From: Saccharospirillum salsuginis
Lineage (GTDB): Bacteria > Pseudomonadota > Gammaproteobacteria > Pseudomonadales > Natronospirillaceae
DNA length: 64,000 nucleotides
Assembly: GCF_014651855.1 (NCBI RefSeq)
Contig: NZ_BMXR01000001.1
Location: 496,001-560,000, forward strand
Reading direction: 5' to 3'
A program made the translations under genes and the position numbers. A model generated the notes under the pieces. That model did no database searches, was not told the DNA's origin, and saw only the letters and a list, made by a program, of their open reading frames with translations. Position 1 is the first letter of the stretch, and each line of letters opens with the position of its first letter. Positions 8,125-19,062 of this stretch are shown piece by piece.

Positions 8125-9045
8125 TCAAAGATCCTTATCCGTGAAGGGGTTCACTTGACTGGCGAACGCCAGTGTCACACTGCCCGGCCCCAGGTTCACG
8201 CCGCCCGCAAGCGACATCGCCGAGCGAACGAACTTTTTGTTGTACTGCCGCGCCAATTCCGCCAGTCGCTCGATTTGCGAGAATTCGCCGAGTTCGGCGA
8301 CACTGCCGGCCGCGATCGAAGCACAAATAAAGGGCGAGGACAGCTTGTCCTGTTTCAGCAGCTCTTCCAGGCGGTCGACGATGCGTTGCAGCGAGCGGTT
8401 GATGCCCTTGTTGGTGCCCAGGATCCACTGTTTGTCCTGATGACTCTCCACGATGGGGGTCATGCCCAGCCATTTGCCCAGATTCGCCTTGAACCAGGGA
8501 ATCTGCTCGACCCCTTTCTTGGCGGCACGTTCCCGCACATACACCAGATCCGCTGGAATGGCATAGCTGTATACCTGATGGGTCAATTGCTCGATCGTAC
8601 GCGCCAACTTGCCCATCGGCGGGTCGTGCTTCAATAAACCGGCGGTATGCAGTGCCAAAACGGCCTGGCCGGTCAGTGTCGTCTTGGTATCGACGAGACG
8701 GCACTTGACGTCGTTAACGCCATTGGTGGCCTGGTTCACGGTTTCGAAAAACGGACTGGTGGTGCGGCTGATGGTTTGAATCAACAGGGCGTCATAGCCT
8801 TCACCCATATCATTCAGCCACTCGCGTATATCCGCGACCGGTGGGGTGTCGGTGTTGCATTCGTTTTTCAGACTGAGCGCATTCGCTTCGTAAATCGCCT
8901 GGGTGACTTCCGGATCGCGCCGGTCCGGTTGTTTTTCGCCGTTAATCACCACCAACCCGGGTATCAGGCCGATGTTGTAACGGTCCAGTGTGGCTTTGGG
9001 GATATCACATCCGGAATCCACTACCAGTCGAATGCGTTCTGTCAT
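8125..9045 (-). CDS. DegV-family fatty-acid-binding protein
   Basis: The 306-residue protein has the DegV fold. The N-terminal IRLVVDSGCDIPKATLDRYN is the usual opening strand and Asp-Ser-(G)-C-D loop, and the middle holds the TISRTTSPFFETVNQA region. The C-terminal GPGSVTLAFA is typical. Family members bind fatty acids, and in Firmicutes (FakB) present them to a kinase; in gammaproteobacteria the role is unclear and no FakA gene is seen here. The ATG at 9045 is chosen because it begins the conserved MTERIRLVVDSG; the open frame upstream has no resemblance to the family. A 15-bp palindrome lies about 85 bp upstream. Confidence 0.88.
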   Translation of the reverse strand: MTERIRLVVDSGCDIPKATLDRYNIGLIPGLVVINGEKQPDRRDPEVTQAIYEANALSLKNECNTDTPPVADIREWLNDMGEGYDALLIQTISRTTSPFFETVNQATNGVNDVKCRLVDTKTTLTGQAVLALHTAGLLKHDPPMGKLARTIEQLTHQVYSYAIPADLVYVRERAAKKGVEQIPWFKANLGKWLGMTPIVESHQDKQWILGTNKGINRSLQRIVDRLEELLKQDKLSSPFICASIAAGSVAELGEFSQIERLAELARQYNKKFVRSAMSLAGGVNLGPGSVTLAFASQVNPFTDKDL

Positions 9046-9129
9046 CTTTATCTCGCTCTTGTTGGTCGTTATCACAGGGACACGAGGGTCGCTCCCTTGC
9101 ACTACTGATGGCCAGCCAGGCGCCAATGT

Positions 9130-9144
9130 ATGACAGTCTGTCAT
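9130..9144. promoter_or_regulatory. Operator-like palindrome upstream of degV
   Basis: The sequence ATGACAG-T-CTGTCAT is a perfect 7-bp inverted repeat around one base, about 85 bp upstream of the degV start. Its form suggests a TetR- or GntR-type site; no regulator gene is adjacent. Confidence 0.35.
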
Positions 9145-9400
9145 CTTGTGGGCCGAAAAACACCTCATGGGGAATCGAGGGGCAGGATTCAAGCCGATAC
9201 TGAAGGTGGGCTGGGCCGGCCATCGACTCCATCGGCCAAAAGGTCCGAAACCTAAGTCCAGCACAACTTTAGAATTCCGCTTGTGAACCAGTTAACGAAT
9301 TTGACAAGTTCCTGGGTTGTCTAAATTAGCTGATGGCGATATAGAGGTGATGGCTTGTTAATGGGGTTACTCCGGATATGTGCCTGGGTCCGCGCCGGCT

Positions 9401-9495
9401 GTCGGGGTGACATCTGCGGGGCCGCCGTCAACCCGTCCATGGGGGCTTGGCTTCGGCATCCATGCCTCAGACATCCCCGCAGACGTCACCCCGAC
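9401..9495. repeat. Long palindrome with CCATGG core, copy 2
   Basis: The arms 9401-9421 and 9475-9495 pair at 20 of 21 positions (GTCGGGGTGACATCTGCGGG on the left). The core, read on the minus strand, is CATGGATGCCGAAG followed by CCCCCATGGACGGGTTGACG. It is in opposite orientation to copies 1 and 3. Confidence 0.75.
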
Positions 9496-9550
9496 ATCCG
9501 TCGCTCGCATCCGTGCCTATGTTCATTACCTATTCCCAAGGTCCGTAGCA

Positions 9551-9617
9551 CGTAGGTTGGATCGGTACGTCTGGTCCGGCATTCCGGCTTCGGTAGCGCG
9601 TAGCGCGTAATCCAACA
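9551..9617. repeat. GTTGGAT...ATCCAAC repeat, copy 4
   Basis: It begins CGTAGGTTGGATCGG and ends GCGCGTAATCCAAC, with a GC-rich interior. It is a longer member of the GTTGGATTA family. Confidence 0.6.
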
Positions 9618-9659
9618 TTGGCAACGCGCCTATCGGTAAGCCTAAGGCACCTTTGTATT

Positions 9660-9694
9660 GTTGGATTACGCCCTTCGGGCTAATCCAACCTACC
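9660..9694. repeat. GTTGGATTACGC...CTAATCCAACCTAC repeat, copy 5
   Basis: GTTGGATTACGCCC and GGGCTAATCCAACCTACC form a compact hairpin almost identical to the copy at 6749. Confidence 0.75.
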
Positions 9695-9743
9695 AAACCT
9701 AGAACCTGGGGGGGGTTATTAATTCGGCACAACAGACCAGTCC

Positions 9744-9867
9744 GCCGGGGAGTGGGTGAGGTGCTCCAGGGGAGTGGGCGACATGGATGTCGCCGTCTGG
9801 CCTACATGGACGTATTCACGGCGCCGAAGCGTCGGACCGCCCAGGAGAGCCTTACCCACTCCCCGGC
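9744..9867. repeat. Long palindrome with ACATGGACG core, copy 3
   Basis: The arms 9744-9767 and 9844-9867 (GCCGGGGAGTGGGT...) are complementary at 21 of 24 positions. The core at about 9784-9824 (GATGTCGCC, then CTACATGGACGTATTCACGG) matches copy 1 in the same orientation. Confidence 0.7.
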
Positions 9868-9934
9868 AGACGGGTTTCGGGCACTGCACAATAACGAGCC
9901 GTTTCGAAATGGGCCACAGAAACTACTACAGGCT

Positions 9935-10699
9935 CTAACCCAACCGCTGCCGAACCGCCTCGAATAAGCTGACGCCGGCGGCGACGGAGACGTTGAGGCT
10001 GCTGACGTCGCCGGCCATGGGGATCTGGAAGAGGTCGTCGCAGGTCTGCCGGGTGAGGCGGCGCAGGCCTTTGCCTTCGGCGCCCATGACGATGGCCGAC
10101 GGTACCTTGAAGTCGCACTGATAGAGATTGGCTTTCGCCTCGCCGGCGGCGCCCAGAACCCAAATACCGGCTGACTTGAGGTGATCCAGCGTGCGCGCCA
10201 GATTGGTGACCATAACGAACGGTACGCTGTCGGCCGCGCCGGAGGCGATCTTGACTGCCGTGGGGGTCAGGGTGCCGGATTTATCCTTGGGGACGATGAC
10301 GGCATCGGCACCGGCGGCGTCGGCACTGCGCAGGCAGGCACCGATGTTGTGCGGGTCGGTAACGCCGTCGAGTACGAGCAATAAGGCGGGATGGTCGAGC
10401 CCGGTGATGAGCTCATCCAGGTCGTTCTCGCTCAGTACCGGCGCGGCCAGGGTCTGCACCAGGACGCCCTGATGACGGGCGTCGGAGAGTCCCTGACGGT
10501 TCAGCAGACGATCGAATTCCTCGCGCGACTGCCAGCGGAATTTCATGCCCGAGGCCTTGGCCAATTCCAGCAATCGTTGTATGCGCTGGTCCTGGCGGCC
10601 CTTCAGGAAAATGATTTCGCGGATGCGGTCCGGGTGGTGTTCCAGGGCGCTCTGGCAGGCGTGAATGCCGTACACCCATTGGGCGGTTCCGTGAGTCAC
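9935..10699 (-). CDS. rlmB: 23S rRNA (guanosine-2'-O-)-methyltransferase
   Basis: Methylates the 2'-OH of G2251 in the peptidyl-transferase loop of 23S rRNA. The 254-residue SpoU/TrmH-type protein begins with the substrate-binding YGIHACQSALE stretch. It then shows the three SPOUT knot motifs: DPHNIGACLRSADAAGADAV, IVMGAEGKGLR and IPMAGDVSSLNVSVAAGVSL. It lies 29 bp after rnr on the same strand, the standard gammaproteobacterial arrangement, and probably shares its transcript. Confidence 0.95.
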   Translation of the reverse strand: MTHGTAQWVYGIHACQSALEHHPDRIREIIFLKGRQDQRIQRLLELAKASGMKFRWQSREEFDRLLNRQGLSDARHQGVLVQTLAAPVLSENDLDELITGLDHPALLLVLDGVTDPHNIGACLRSADAAGADAVIVPKDKSGTLTPTAVKIASGAADSVPFVMVTNLARTLDHLKSAGIWVLGAAGEAKANLYQCDFKVPSAIVMGAEGKGLRRLTRQTCDDLFQIPMAGDVSSLNVSVAAGVSLFEAVRQRLG

Positions 10700-10728
10700 T
10701 CAGTAAATTCTCCGAGTTGGCGTCGCGT

Positions 10729-13137
10729 TCAGGATTTAGGCTTGCGGCTCTTTTTCGCGCCGCTCTTCTTGCCGCTTTTCTTGGCCGATTTTTTCTTCGG
10801 CGAGCTTTTATCGCCTGCATTTACGCCGGTTTTTTGCGGTTTGCGAGCACGTGCTTTCGAGCCACGGACATTCCCCGGACGCGCCGGTTTGTGCACCCAT
10901 TCGCCGCTCAGTTCGAAATCGATCTTGCGGTCGTCGAGGTTCACGCGCACGACCTTGACCTGCAACCGGTCACCGAGCCCGTAGCTGACCCGGGTGCGTT
11001 CACCCCTGAGCTGGTAGGAGGCTTCGTCGAACTGGTAGTAGTCGCTCTGCAGCGACGAGACATGCACCAGGCCGTCGACATAGACGTCGTCCAGCTGAAC
11101 GAACAGGCCGAAGTTGGTGACGGAGGAGACGGTGCCCCAGTACTCTTCGCCGACGTGGTCGCTCATGTATTCACACTTGAGCCAGGCGACGACGTCCCAG
11201 GTGGCTTCGTCGGCACGGCGCTCGGTCAGCGAGCAGTGCTCGCCGAGCTCCAGCATCGCCTTGTAGTCGTAGGGGTAGATGTCGTTTTTCCTGATGCGCG
11301 GCGCATCCTTCACCCGGCGCACGAGCGAGGTGCGCTTGCCGGAGCGGATCACGCTGCGAATGGCGCGATGCACGAGCAGATCCGGATAACGGCGGATCGG
11401 TGAGGTGAAGTGCGTATAGGCTTCGAACGCGAGACCGAAGTGGCCGATGTTATCGGGCTGGTACACCGCCTGGTTCATCGAGCGCAGCATCATGGTCTGG
11501 ATCAGTTGGAAGTCTTCCCGACCCTTGATGGTATTCAGCAGTTCCTGGTAGTCGCTGGCATGGGGTTTCATGCCGCCTTTCAATTCCAGGCCCAGTTGAC
11601 CCAGGTACTGGCGCAGGTTTTCCAGCCGCTCGAACGACGGCGTATCGTGCACCCGATACAGACAGGGTATTTCCAGTTCTTCCAGAAAGTTTGCGGTGCA
11701 GACGTTGGCGGCGAGCATGCATTCTTCGATCAGCCGGTGGGCATCGTTGCGTTCGCTCGGAACGATGCGGTCGATCTTGCGGTTGTCGTCGAAGAGAATC
11801 TTGGTTTCGACCGTTTCGAATTCGATGGCACCACGCCTGCGGCGCTGATAGAGAAACAGTTTGAACAGTTCGCGCAGGGTGGAGATGTTCTTCACCACCT
11901 TGTTGCCGAAGTCTTCGGTGAAGCCTTTGCGCGCATCGCCGGCGGTTTCAGGATCGAGCAGTTCGGCGACCCGGTTGTAGGTCAATCGGGCGTGCGAATG
12001 GATCAACCCTTCCATGAAACGGTAGCTTTCGATCTCGCCGCGGGCGTTGACGGTCATCTCGCACACCAGGGTCAGGCGATCGACCTCGGGGTTCAGGGAA
12101 CACAGGCCGTTGGAGAGGATTTCCGGCAACATCGGGATGACGCGCTCGGGGAAATACACCGAGGTGCCCCGGCCGCGGGCTTCGACGTCCAGCGGCGCGC
12201 TGACTTCGACGTAGTGAGAGACGTCGGCGATGGCGACGTACAGCCGGTAGCCGCCACCGCGCACCGGCTCGGCCAGTACGGCGTCGTCGAAATCGCGGGC
12301 CGTTTCGTCGTCGATGGTGACGAAGGGCTTGCTGCGCAGGTCGACCCGGTTGGCTTTGTCCGCCTCGTGGACCTGGTCGCTCATACCGGCGATCTGTTCC
12401 TGCACTTCGAACGGCCATTCGTGGGGAATGTCGTGGGTGCGCAAGGCGATGTCGATTTCCATGCCCGGCGCCATGTGTTCGCCGAGCACTTCGCTGACGC
12501 GTCCGACCGGTTGGCGGCGGAAACGCGGCTGCTCGACGATGTTGACTTCGACGATGTCGCCTTCGTTGGCTCCGGCTTCGTCGCCGGGCGGAATCAGGAT
12601 GTCCTGGGCGATGCGACGGTTTTCCGGAACAACGCAGCCGATGCCGCCTTCGATGTGAAAGCGCCCGACCAGGTTCTGGGTATTACGCTCGAGGATTTCG
12701 GTGATGATAGCTTCGGTCCGGCCGCGATGATCACGACCGCCCTTGCGGGCCAGGACGACGTCGCCGTCGAAGCAGCAGCTCATCTGCCGACCATTAAGAA
12801 CGAAGTCCTTGCCGCCGGATTCGGGGATCAGGAAGCCAAAGCCGTCCGGGTGACCCTGGACGCGGCCTTTGATCAGGTCCATCTTGTTGATCAGGCCGAA
12901 GGCGCCTTTGCGCGAACACAGCAGTTGGCCGTCGCGGACCATGGCGATCAGGCGGCGGCGCAGGGCTTCGACATCCCGTTCGTCGGTCAACCCCAACTCC
13001 TGGCAGAGTTCGGGGTGGGTGGCCGGTCCCTGACGCGTTTCCAGGTGCGACAGGATGAAGTCCCGGCTGGGGATGGGATGTTCGTATTTCTGGGCTTCCC
13101 GTTCGCGGTTCGGGTCAGCGGGTTTCCGACGGCTGAT
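10729..13137 (-). CDS. rnr: Ribonuclease R, with a probable ATC start codon
   Basis: Processive 3'-5' exoribonuclease that degrades structured RNA. In order it has an N-terminal helix-turn-helix, cold-shock domains, an RNB domain (RSKPFVTIDDETARDFDDAV with the metal-binding Asp residues), an S1 domain and a Lys/Arg-rich tail. The residues EREAQKYEHPIPSRDFIL match E. coli KYANPIPSREFIL near its N-terminus, so translation must begin upstream of the first conventional start in this frame (TTG at 12996, which would lose 47 residues). The frame opens after a TAA at about 13151. The only suitably placed codon is ATC at 13137 (giving SRRKPADP next), 9 nt after a TAAGGA ribosome site. The length would be 802 residues (E. 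coli 813). Confidence 0.93.
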   Translation of the reverse strand: MSRRKPADPNREREAQKYEHPIPSRDFILSHLETRQGPATHPELCQELGLTDERDVEALRRRLIAMVRDGQLLCSRKGAFGLINKMDLIKGRVQGHPDGFGFLIPESGGKDFVLNGRQMSCCFDGDVVLARKGGRDHRGRTEAIITEILERNTQNLVGRFHIEGGIGCVVPENRRIAQDILIPPGDEAGANEGDIVEVNIVEQPRFRRQPVGRVSEVLGEHMAPGMEIDIALRTHDIPHEWPFEVQEQIAGMSDQVHEADKANRVDLRSKPFVTIDDETARDFDDAVLAEPVRGGGYRLYVAIADVSHYVEVSAPLDVEARGRGTSVYFPERVIPMLPEILSNGLCSLNPEVDRLTLVCEMTVNARGEIESYRFMEGLIHSHARLTYNRVAELLDPETAGDARKGFTEDFGNKVVKNISTLRELFKLFLYQRRRRGAIEFETVETKILFDDNRKIDRIVPSERNDAHRLIEECMLAANVCTANFLEELEIPCLYRVHDTPSFERLENLRQYLGQLGLELKGGMKPHASDYQELLNTIKGREDFQLIQTMMLRSMNQAVYQPDNIGHFGLAFEAYTHFTSPIRRYPDLLVHRAIRSVIRSGKRTSLVRRVKDAPRIRKNDIYPYDYKAMLELGEHCSLTERRADEATWDVVAWLKCEYMSDHVGEEYWGTVSSVTNFGLFVQLDDVYVDGLVHVSSLQSDYYQFDEASYQLRGERTRVSYGLGDRLQVKVVRVNLDDRKIDFELSGEWVHKPARPGNVRGSKARARKPQKTGVNAGDKSSPKKKSAKKSGKKSGAKKSRKPKS

Positions 13138-13150
13138 AAGCGTGTGTCCT

Positions 13151-13200
13151 TAACTGGAGTTGAATTTGCGCGCAGTATAACGCAATTATCCTGGGTGGGA
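13151..13200 (-). promoter_or_regulatory. Possible rnr-rlmB promoter
   Basis: Read on the minus strand, a TATACT -10 box (rev. comp. of 13174-13179) lies about 37 bp before the proposed rnr start. The -35 region is weak (TTATCC at 18 bp). Confidence 0.35.
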
Positions 13201-13265
13201 TAACGTCAGGGGGTATTGGCATTCTATGCCTTGGGGTTTGTTTGGTGGTTGAACCCGCACCGGCT

Positions 13266-13361
13266 GTCGGGTAGATGTATTCGGGGTCGCCGTGAACCCG
13301 TCCATGGGGGCTTGACGGCCGCCGTCCTGGCGGCCCACATCCCCGAATACATCTACCCGAC
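13266..13361. repeat. Long palindrome with CCATGG core, copy 4
   Basis: The arms 13266-13286 and 13341-13361 are perfect 21-bp complements (GTCGGGTAGATGTATTCGGG on the left). The core, read on the minus strand, is GCCCCCATGGACGGGTTCAC. The arm sequence differs from copy 2 while pairing is preserved. Confidence 0.8.
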
Positions 13362-13402
13362 ATCCGCCACTAGCCAGCTTCCAGACTCATGTTCCTGAGT
13401 GG

Positions 13403-15091
13403 CTATTCCACCTTGAATACCGACACCTGCTCGCGCAGTCGGCTGGCCGAACCGGCGATTTGCTGGCCGGCGTGGTAACAGGCTTTGGCGTCTTCGCCGA
13501 CCTGTTGGCTGGCCGACCCCACTGTGGCGCTGATCGAGCGCATTTGTTCGAAGACGCTGACCAGGGATTCGGTGGCCTGCTCGATGGCGTCGACGTCGCC
13601 GCGCAGGGTGTTGGAGCCTTCGCGCATGGTGACGAGTTGGTCAGACATGGAGGTCATGTGGGTGCTGGCCTGCTGGATCTGTTGCTGGCCGCGTTGGATG
13701 CCGTCGACGGCGGCGCGGACTTTGGTCATGAGGGTGGTGATCATGCCTTCGATTTCTTCGGTGCTGGCGCGGGTGCGTTGCGCCAGGGAGCGTACTTCGT
13801 CGGCGACGACGGCGAAGCCGCGTCCCTGTTCGCCGGCACGCGCGGCTTCGATGGCGGCGTTGAGGGCGAGCAGGTTGGTTTGTTCGGAGATGCCCTGAAT
13901 CACCTCGATGATGCTTTCGATGTTGTGGCAGGTTTCGTCCAGTTCGAGGATGCGGGTTTGCGCCTGGTTCACGTCGGTCTGGGCATGTTCGATGATGTCG
14001 CTGGCGGTGCGGCCGGTTTCGGCCAGTTCGCCGGCGGTGGTGTAGGCGGCGTCCATGGAGTGTACGAGGCGATGGGTGAGGTCGGTGGATTGGCCGACGA
14101 TGTCGTTGGCGGAGGCGAGGCTCTGGTCGATGGTGGTGACGGCGTCGTTCTGGTGGTCGCTGGAGCGGCGCAGGGAGTCGGTGACGTCGCTCAACCGTTG
14201 CACGGCCTGGTCGTTGTCGATGGCCAGTTGGTCGATCTGGCGAATGACGTCGCGAATGCGCTCGACCATGCCGACGATGCCGCGGATGACCTGGCCGACT
14301 TCGGAGCGGCCCTTGGTGGTGACGACCCGGGTGCGGGTCAGGTCGCCGGTGGCCAGTTCCTCGGTGAGGTAGACGGCGCGATGAATCGAATGGGCGAAAT
14401 GGCGCAGAATCACCCAGCTTAGAATCAGGCTGAGCACCAGGATGGCGACGATGACGCTGAGCACGACCTGCTGCGTCCAGTTCTGGGCGGACCGCACGGC
14501 GGTGGAGGCGGAGGTTACAGCCTGCATGCCCAAGGTTTCCATGGCCTTGAGTTGCTCTTTCATCAGGTCCACTTCGGCCTGGGCGCGGTTGGACATGTAG
14601 TCCGCCTGTTTCGGCTCCAGGTCCCGCAGCTGGGCCATGACTTTTTCGGCTTGTTCCAGGTAGGCGGCGTGTCCGGTTTTCAGGTCCGGCACCTGCTCGA
14701 GCATGGATTGGCACAGTTGGCCGCGCTCGCCGTCTCCGGCCGAGGCGAGGCAGGTGTTGAGTAAGGCCTCGAATTCATCCAGCCGCCGGAAATACTGTTC
14801 GTTGACCTCGCTGAAAGACTGGTAGGCGGCGTTCACGTCGGCCTCCGAACTGTAGTTGTCCTTCCAGGCATAGGCGAAGGCCTGTTGGTATAAGGTTTCC
14901 TGGCGTTGATAGAGATTGAGCAGGTCTTCCATCGCCAGGGTTATCGGGACATCCTCTTCCACCAGCACGGCGGTTCGGCTACCCAACTGTTGAATCTGAT
15001 ACAGGGCGAATCCGCCGATCCCCACCATGGCCAGCAACAGAAAAGCGCCGTAGAGGTTGATCAGGGTTTTGAGTTTCAGGGAGGAAAGCAT
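13403..15091 (-). CDS. Methyl-accepting chemotaxis protein
   Basis: Membrane chemoreceptor of about 562 residues. TM1 lies near residues 10-32, followed by a periplasmic helical sensor of about 150 residues (four-helix-bundle type, with two Cys). TM2 lies at about 205-230, then a HAMP domain with a TGDLTRTR turn, and a long cytoplasmic signalling coiled coil. The conserved hairpin tip [20 protein letters not shown] continues into [18 protein letters not shown]. No C-terminal CheR-binding pentapeptide is seen. The ATG at 15091 has a GGAG ribosome site; a slightly longer open frame exists upstream. It lies between rnr and purA, a position that is not part of the usual housekeeping order, so it is an insertion. 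The ligand is unknown. Confidence 0.93.
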   Translation of the reverse strand: MLSSLKLKTLINLYGAFLLLAMVGIGGFALYQIQQLGSRTAVLVEEDVPITLAMEDLLNLYQRQETLYQQAFAYAWKDNYSSEADVNAAYQSFSEVNEQYFRRLDEFEALLNTCLASAGDGERGQLCQSMLEQVPDLKTGHAAYLEQAEKVMAQLRDLEPKQADYMSNRAQAEVDLMKEQLKAMETLGMQAVTSASTAVRSAQNWTQQVVLSVIVAILVLSLILSWVILRHFAHSIHRAVYLTEELATGDLTRTRVVTTKGRSEVGQVIRGIVGMVERIRDVIRQIDQLAIDNDQAVQRLSDVTDSLRRSSDHQNDAVTTIDQSLASANDIVGQSTDLTHRLVHSMDAAYTTAGELAETGRTASDIIEHAQTDVNQAQTRILELDETCHNIESIIEVIQGISEQTNLLALNAAIEAARAGEQGRGFAVVADEVRSLAQRTRASTEEIEGMITTLMTKVRAAVDGIQRGQQQIQQASTHMTSMSDQLVTMREGSNTLRGDVDAIEQATESLVSVFEQMRSISATVGSASQQVGEDAKACYHAGQQIAGSASRLREQVSVFKVE

Positions 15092-15406
15092 GATGACGCT
15101 CCGAGACAATGCGGAGCCATCGTATGACGTTGATGTGACAGGGAGATGTCAGGGGTTCTGTAGGGCAGAAGTGGTACGAATGGTCCGGCATCCCGGCATC
15201 GGGCCCGAAGGGCGTTATCTGCCGTTTCGGGCGATGCCGATCCACTAGATTCCGGCACCTTATGCTCCGAACGGCAGTCCGAGTAGGGTGGGCACAGCCC
15301 ACCATGGAAGCATAACCGCCCACCGGCATCGCCAGATTACCGGAGGACATGGCCGGAGATTGAATCGCGTACGATGGTGGGCATTGCCCACCCTACCGGG
15401 TAACGA
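15092..15406. other. Spacer between purA and the chemoreceptor gene
   Basis: No gene seen. It holds an inverted pair of GTAGGGTGGGCA repeats (15283-15396) and a GGTCCGGCATCCCGGCATCGG dyad region near 15184-15245 that resembles part of the repeat at 9551. Confidence 0.6.
15283..15396. repeat. Inverted pair of GTAGGGTGGGCA repeats
   Basis: A direct copy (15283-15307, GTAGGGTGGGCACAGCCCAC then CATGG) faces an inverted copy (15374-15396, ATGGTGGGCATTGCCCACCC then TAC), with 66 bp between them. The same arrangement is seen at 6830-6901. Confidence 0.75.
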
Positions 15407-17907
<2,501 letters not shown>

Positions 17908-18010
17908 GCCAGATGACTTTCCCATGGTGTCAGCGAATGGGTTCTGCCCCAAAGCCCGTCACGGCGCGGTCCGCGGCGGGTCAAACCGGCTCCGAGGCCG
18001 ATTTTAGGCA

Positions 18011-18037
18011 CAAAAAAACCGGGCGTTGGGCCCGGTT
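18011..18037 (-). terminator. Rho-independent terminator of hflKC
   Basis: On the minus strand, an AACCGGGC/GCCCGGTT stem (18017-18024 and 18030-18037) with a 5-nt loop is followed by a run of T residues (18012-18018). It lies about 55 bp after the hflC stop. Confidence 0.85.
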
Positions 18038-18091
18038 AACCGATTCTACACTGGGGAGCGCTCGCCCCCCAACACTTTTTTCAATTTTGTG

Positions 18092-19051
18092 TCATTGGGC
18101 GCCCAGAGTGTCCGGCACCGAAGCTCCCAAACCGGTCTTGGAGGTCAGATACTGGAAGAAGTCGTCATCCGGCTCCAGCAGCAGGATGTCGCTGCCTTCG
18201 TTGAAGCTGTCTTCATAGGCCCGCAAACTGCGGTAGAAGGCGTAGAACTCTTCGTCCTCGGAGAAGGCTTCCGCGTAGATGCGGGCCGCTTCGGCATCAC
18301 CCTCACCGCGCAGCTCCTCGGCTTCCCGGAAGGCTTCGGCCAGGATAACGGTGCGCTGACGATCGGCGGAGGCTCGAATCTCTTCTGCGAGCTTTTCACC
18401 GTTGGAGCGGAAACGGCGGGCTTCCTGCTCACGCTCGGAGCGCATCCGGCTGAATACCTCAGCCGACACTTCCTGCGGCAGGTCGATCGCCTTGACGCGA
18501 ATGTCGATCACCTCGATGCCGAGTTCGGATTGGGCGAACTGGTCGATGCGTTCGGTGACCTCGCGCATCAGACGATCGCGCTCGCCTTCATCTTCGATAC
18601 GACCACCGGTGGACAAAGGTTCGTCCGCCGAGCGACCGGAAACCACTTCGCGCAGGGTGCGCAGACCGAAAGCGTCCCGCAACCCGGAATTGATCCGGCT
18701 TTCCAGAATGGAGTTGGCGCGGAACATGTCGCCGCCACTGGTCGCGGTGTAGAAATCGCGCGTGTCGGAAATGCGCCACTGGACATAGGCATCCACTTCC
18801 AACCCTTTCTGTTCGCTGGTGATGAAACGCTCGGCATCGCTGTCCAGGGTGATGATCCGGCCATCGAACTTGCGTACTTCCTCGATGAAAGGGATCTTGA
18901 AGTTCAGACCAACCGGCACATTGTCGACGACGACTTCGCCGAATCGCAGCTTGATGGCGCGCTGTTTCTCGTTGACCACATAGACGCTCTGAAGACCGAC
19001 AAAGACCACCAGAGCCAGCAGCGCCAACAAAAATATATTTCGATTACTCAT
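18092..19051 (-). CDS. hflC: HflC, modulator of FtsH protease
   Basis: SPFH/band-7 membrane protein that, with HflK, forms a large inner-membrane assembly around FtsH. The 319-residue protein has one N-terminal membrane anchor (about 5-24) and a SPFH domain beginning VYVVNEKQRAIKLRFGEVV. It continues with a long Glu/Arg-rich helix (SRMRSEREQEARRFRSNGE) and ends in an acidic tail. It lies 11 bp after hflK, with the terminator just downstream, so the pair is co-transcribed. Confidence 0.95.
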   Translation of the reverse strand: MSNRNIFLLALLALVVFVGLQSVYVVNEKQRAIKLRFGEVVVDNVPVGLNFKIPFIEEVRKFDGRIITLDSDAERFITSEQKGLEVDAYVQWRISDTRDFYTATSGGDMFRANSILESRINSGLRDAFGLRTLREVVSGRSADEPLSTGGRIEDEGERDRLMREVTERIDQFAQSELGIEVIDIRVKAIDLPQEVSAEVFSRMRSEREQEARRFRSNGEKLAEEIRASADRQRTVILAEAFREAEELRGEGDAEAARIYAEAFSEDEEFYAFYRSLRAYEDSFNEGSDILLLEPDDDFFQYLTSKTGLGASVPDTLGAQ

Positions 19052-19062
19052 GGGTGCGCTCC

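Larger units (their letters stand above)
9046..9934. other. Repeat-rich spacer of about 0.9 kb
   Basis: No supportable gene. It contains the degV upstream palindrome, two long CCATGGA-core palindromes and two GTTGGATTA-type repeats, listed separately. The short open frames here fall within the repeats. Confidence 0.7.

Noticed and set aside
9355..9610. Short open frames in the degV-rlmB spacer
   Set aside because: They fall inside palindromic repeats, and their Arg/Pro/His-rich translations reflect the repeat sequence.
12996..12998. TTG at 12996 as the rnr start
   Set aside because: It would remove 47 residues that align with the N-terminus of RNase R, and it has no good ribosome site.
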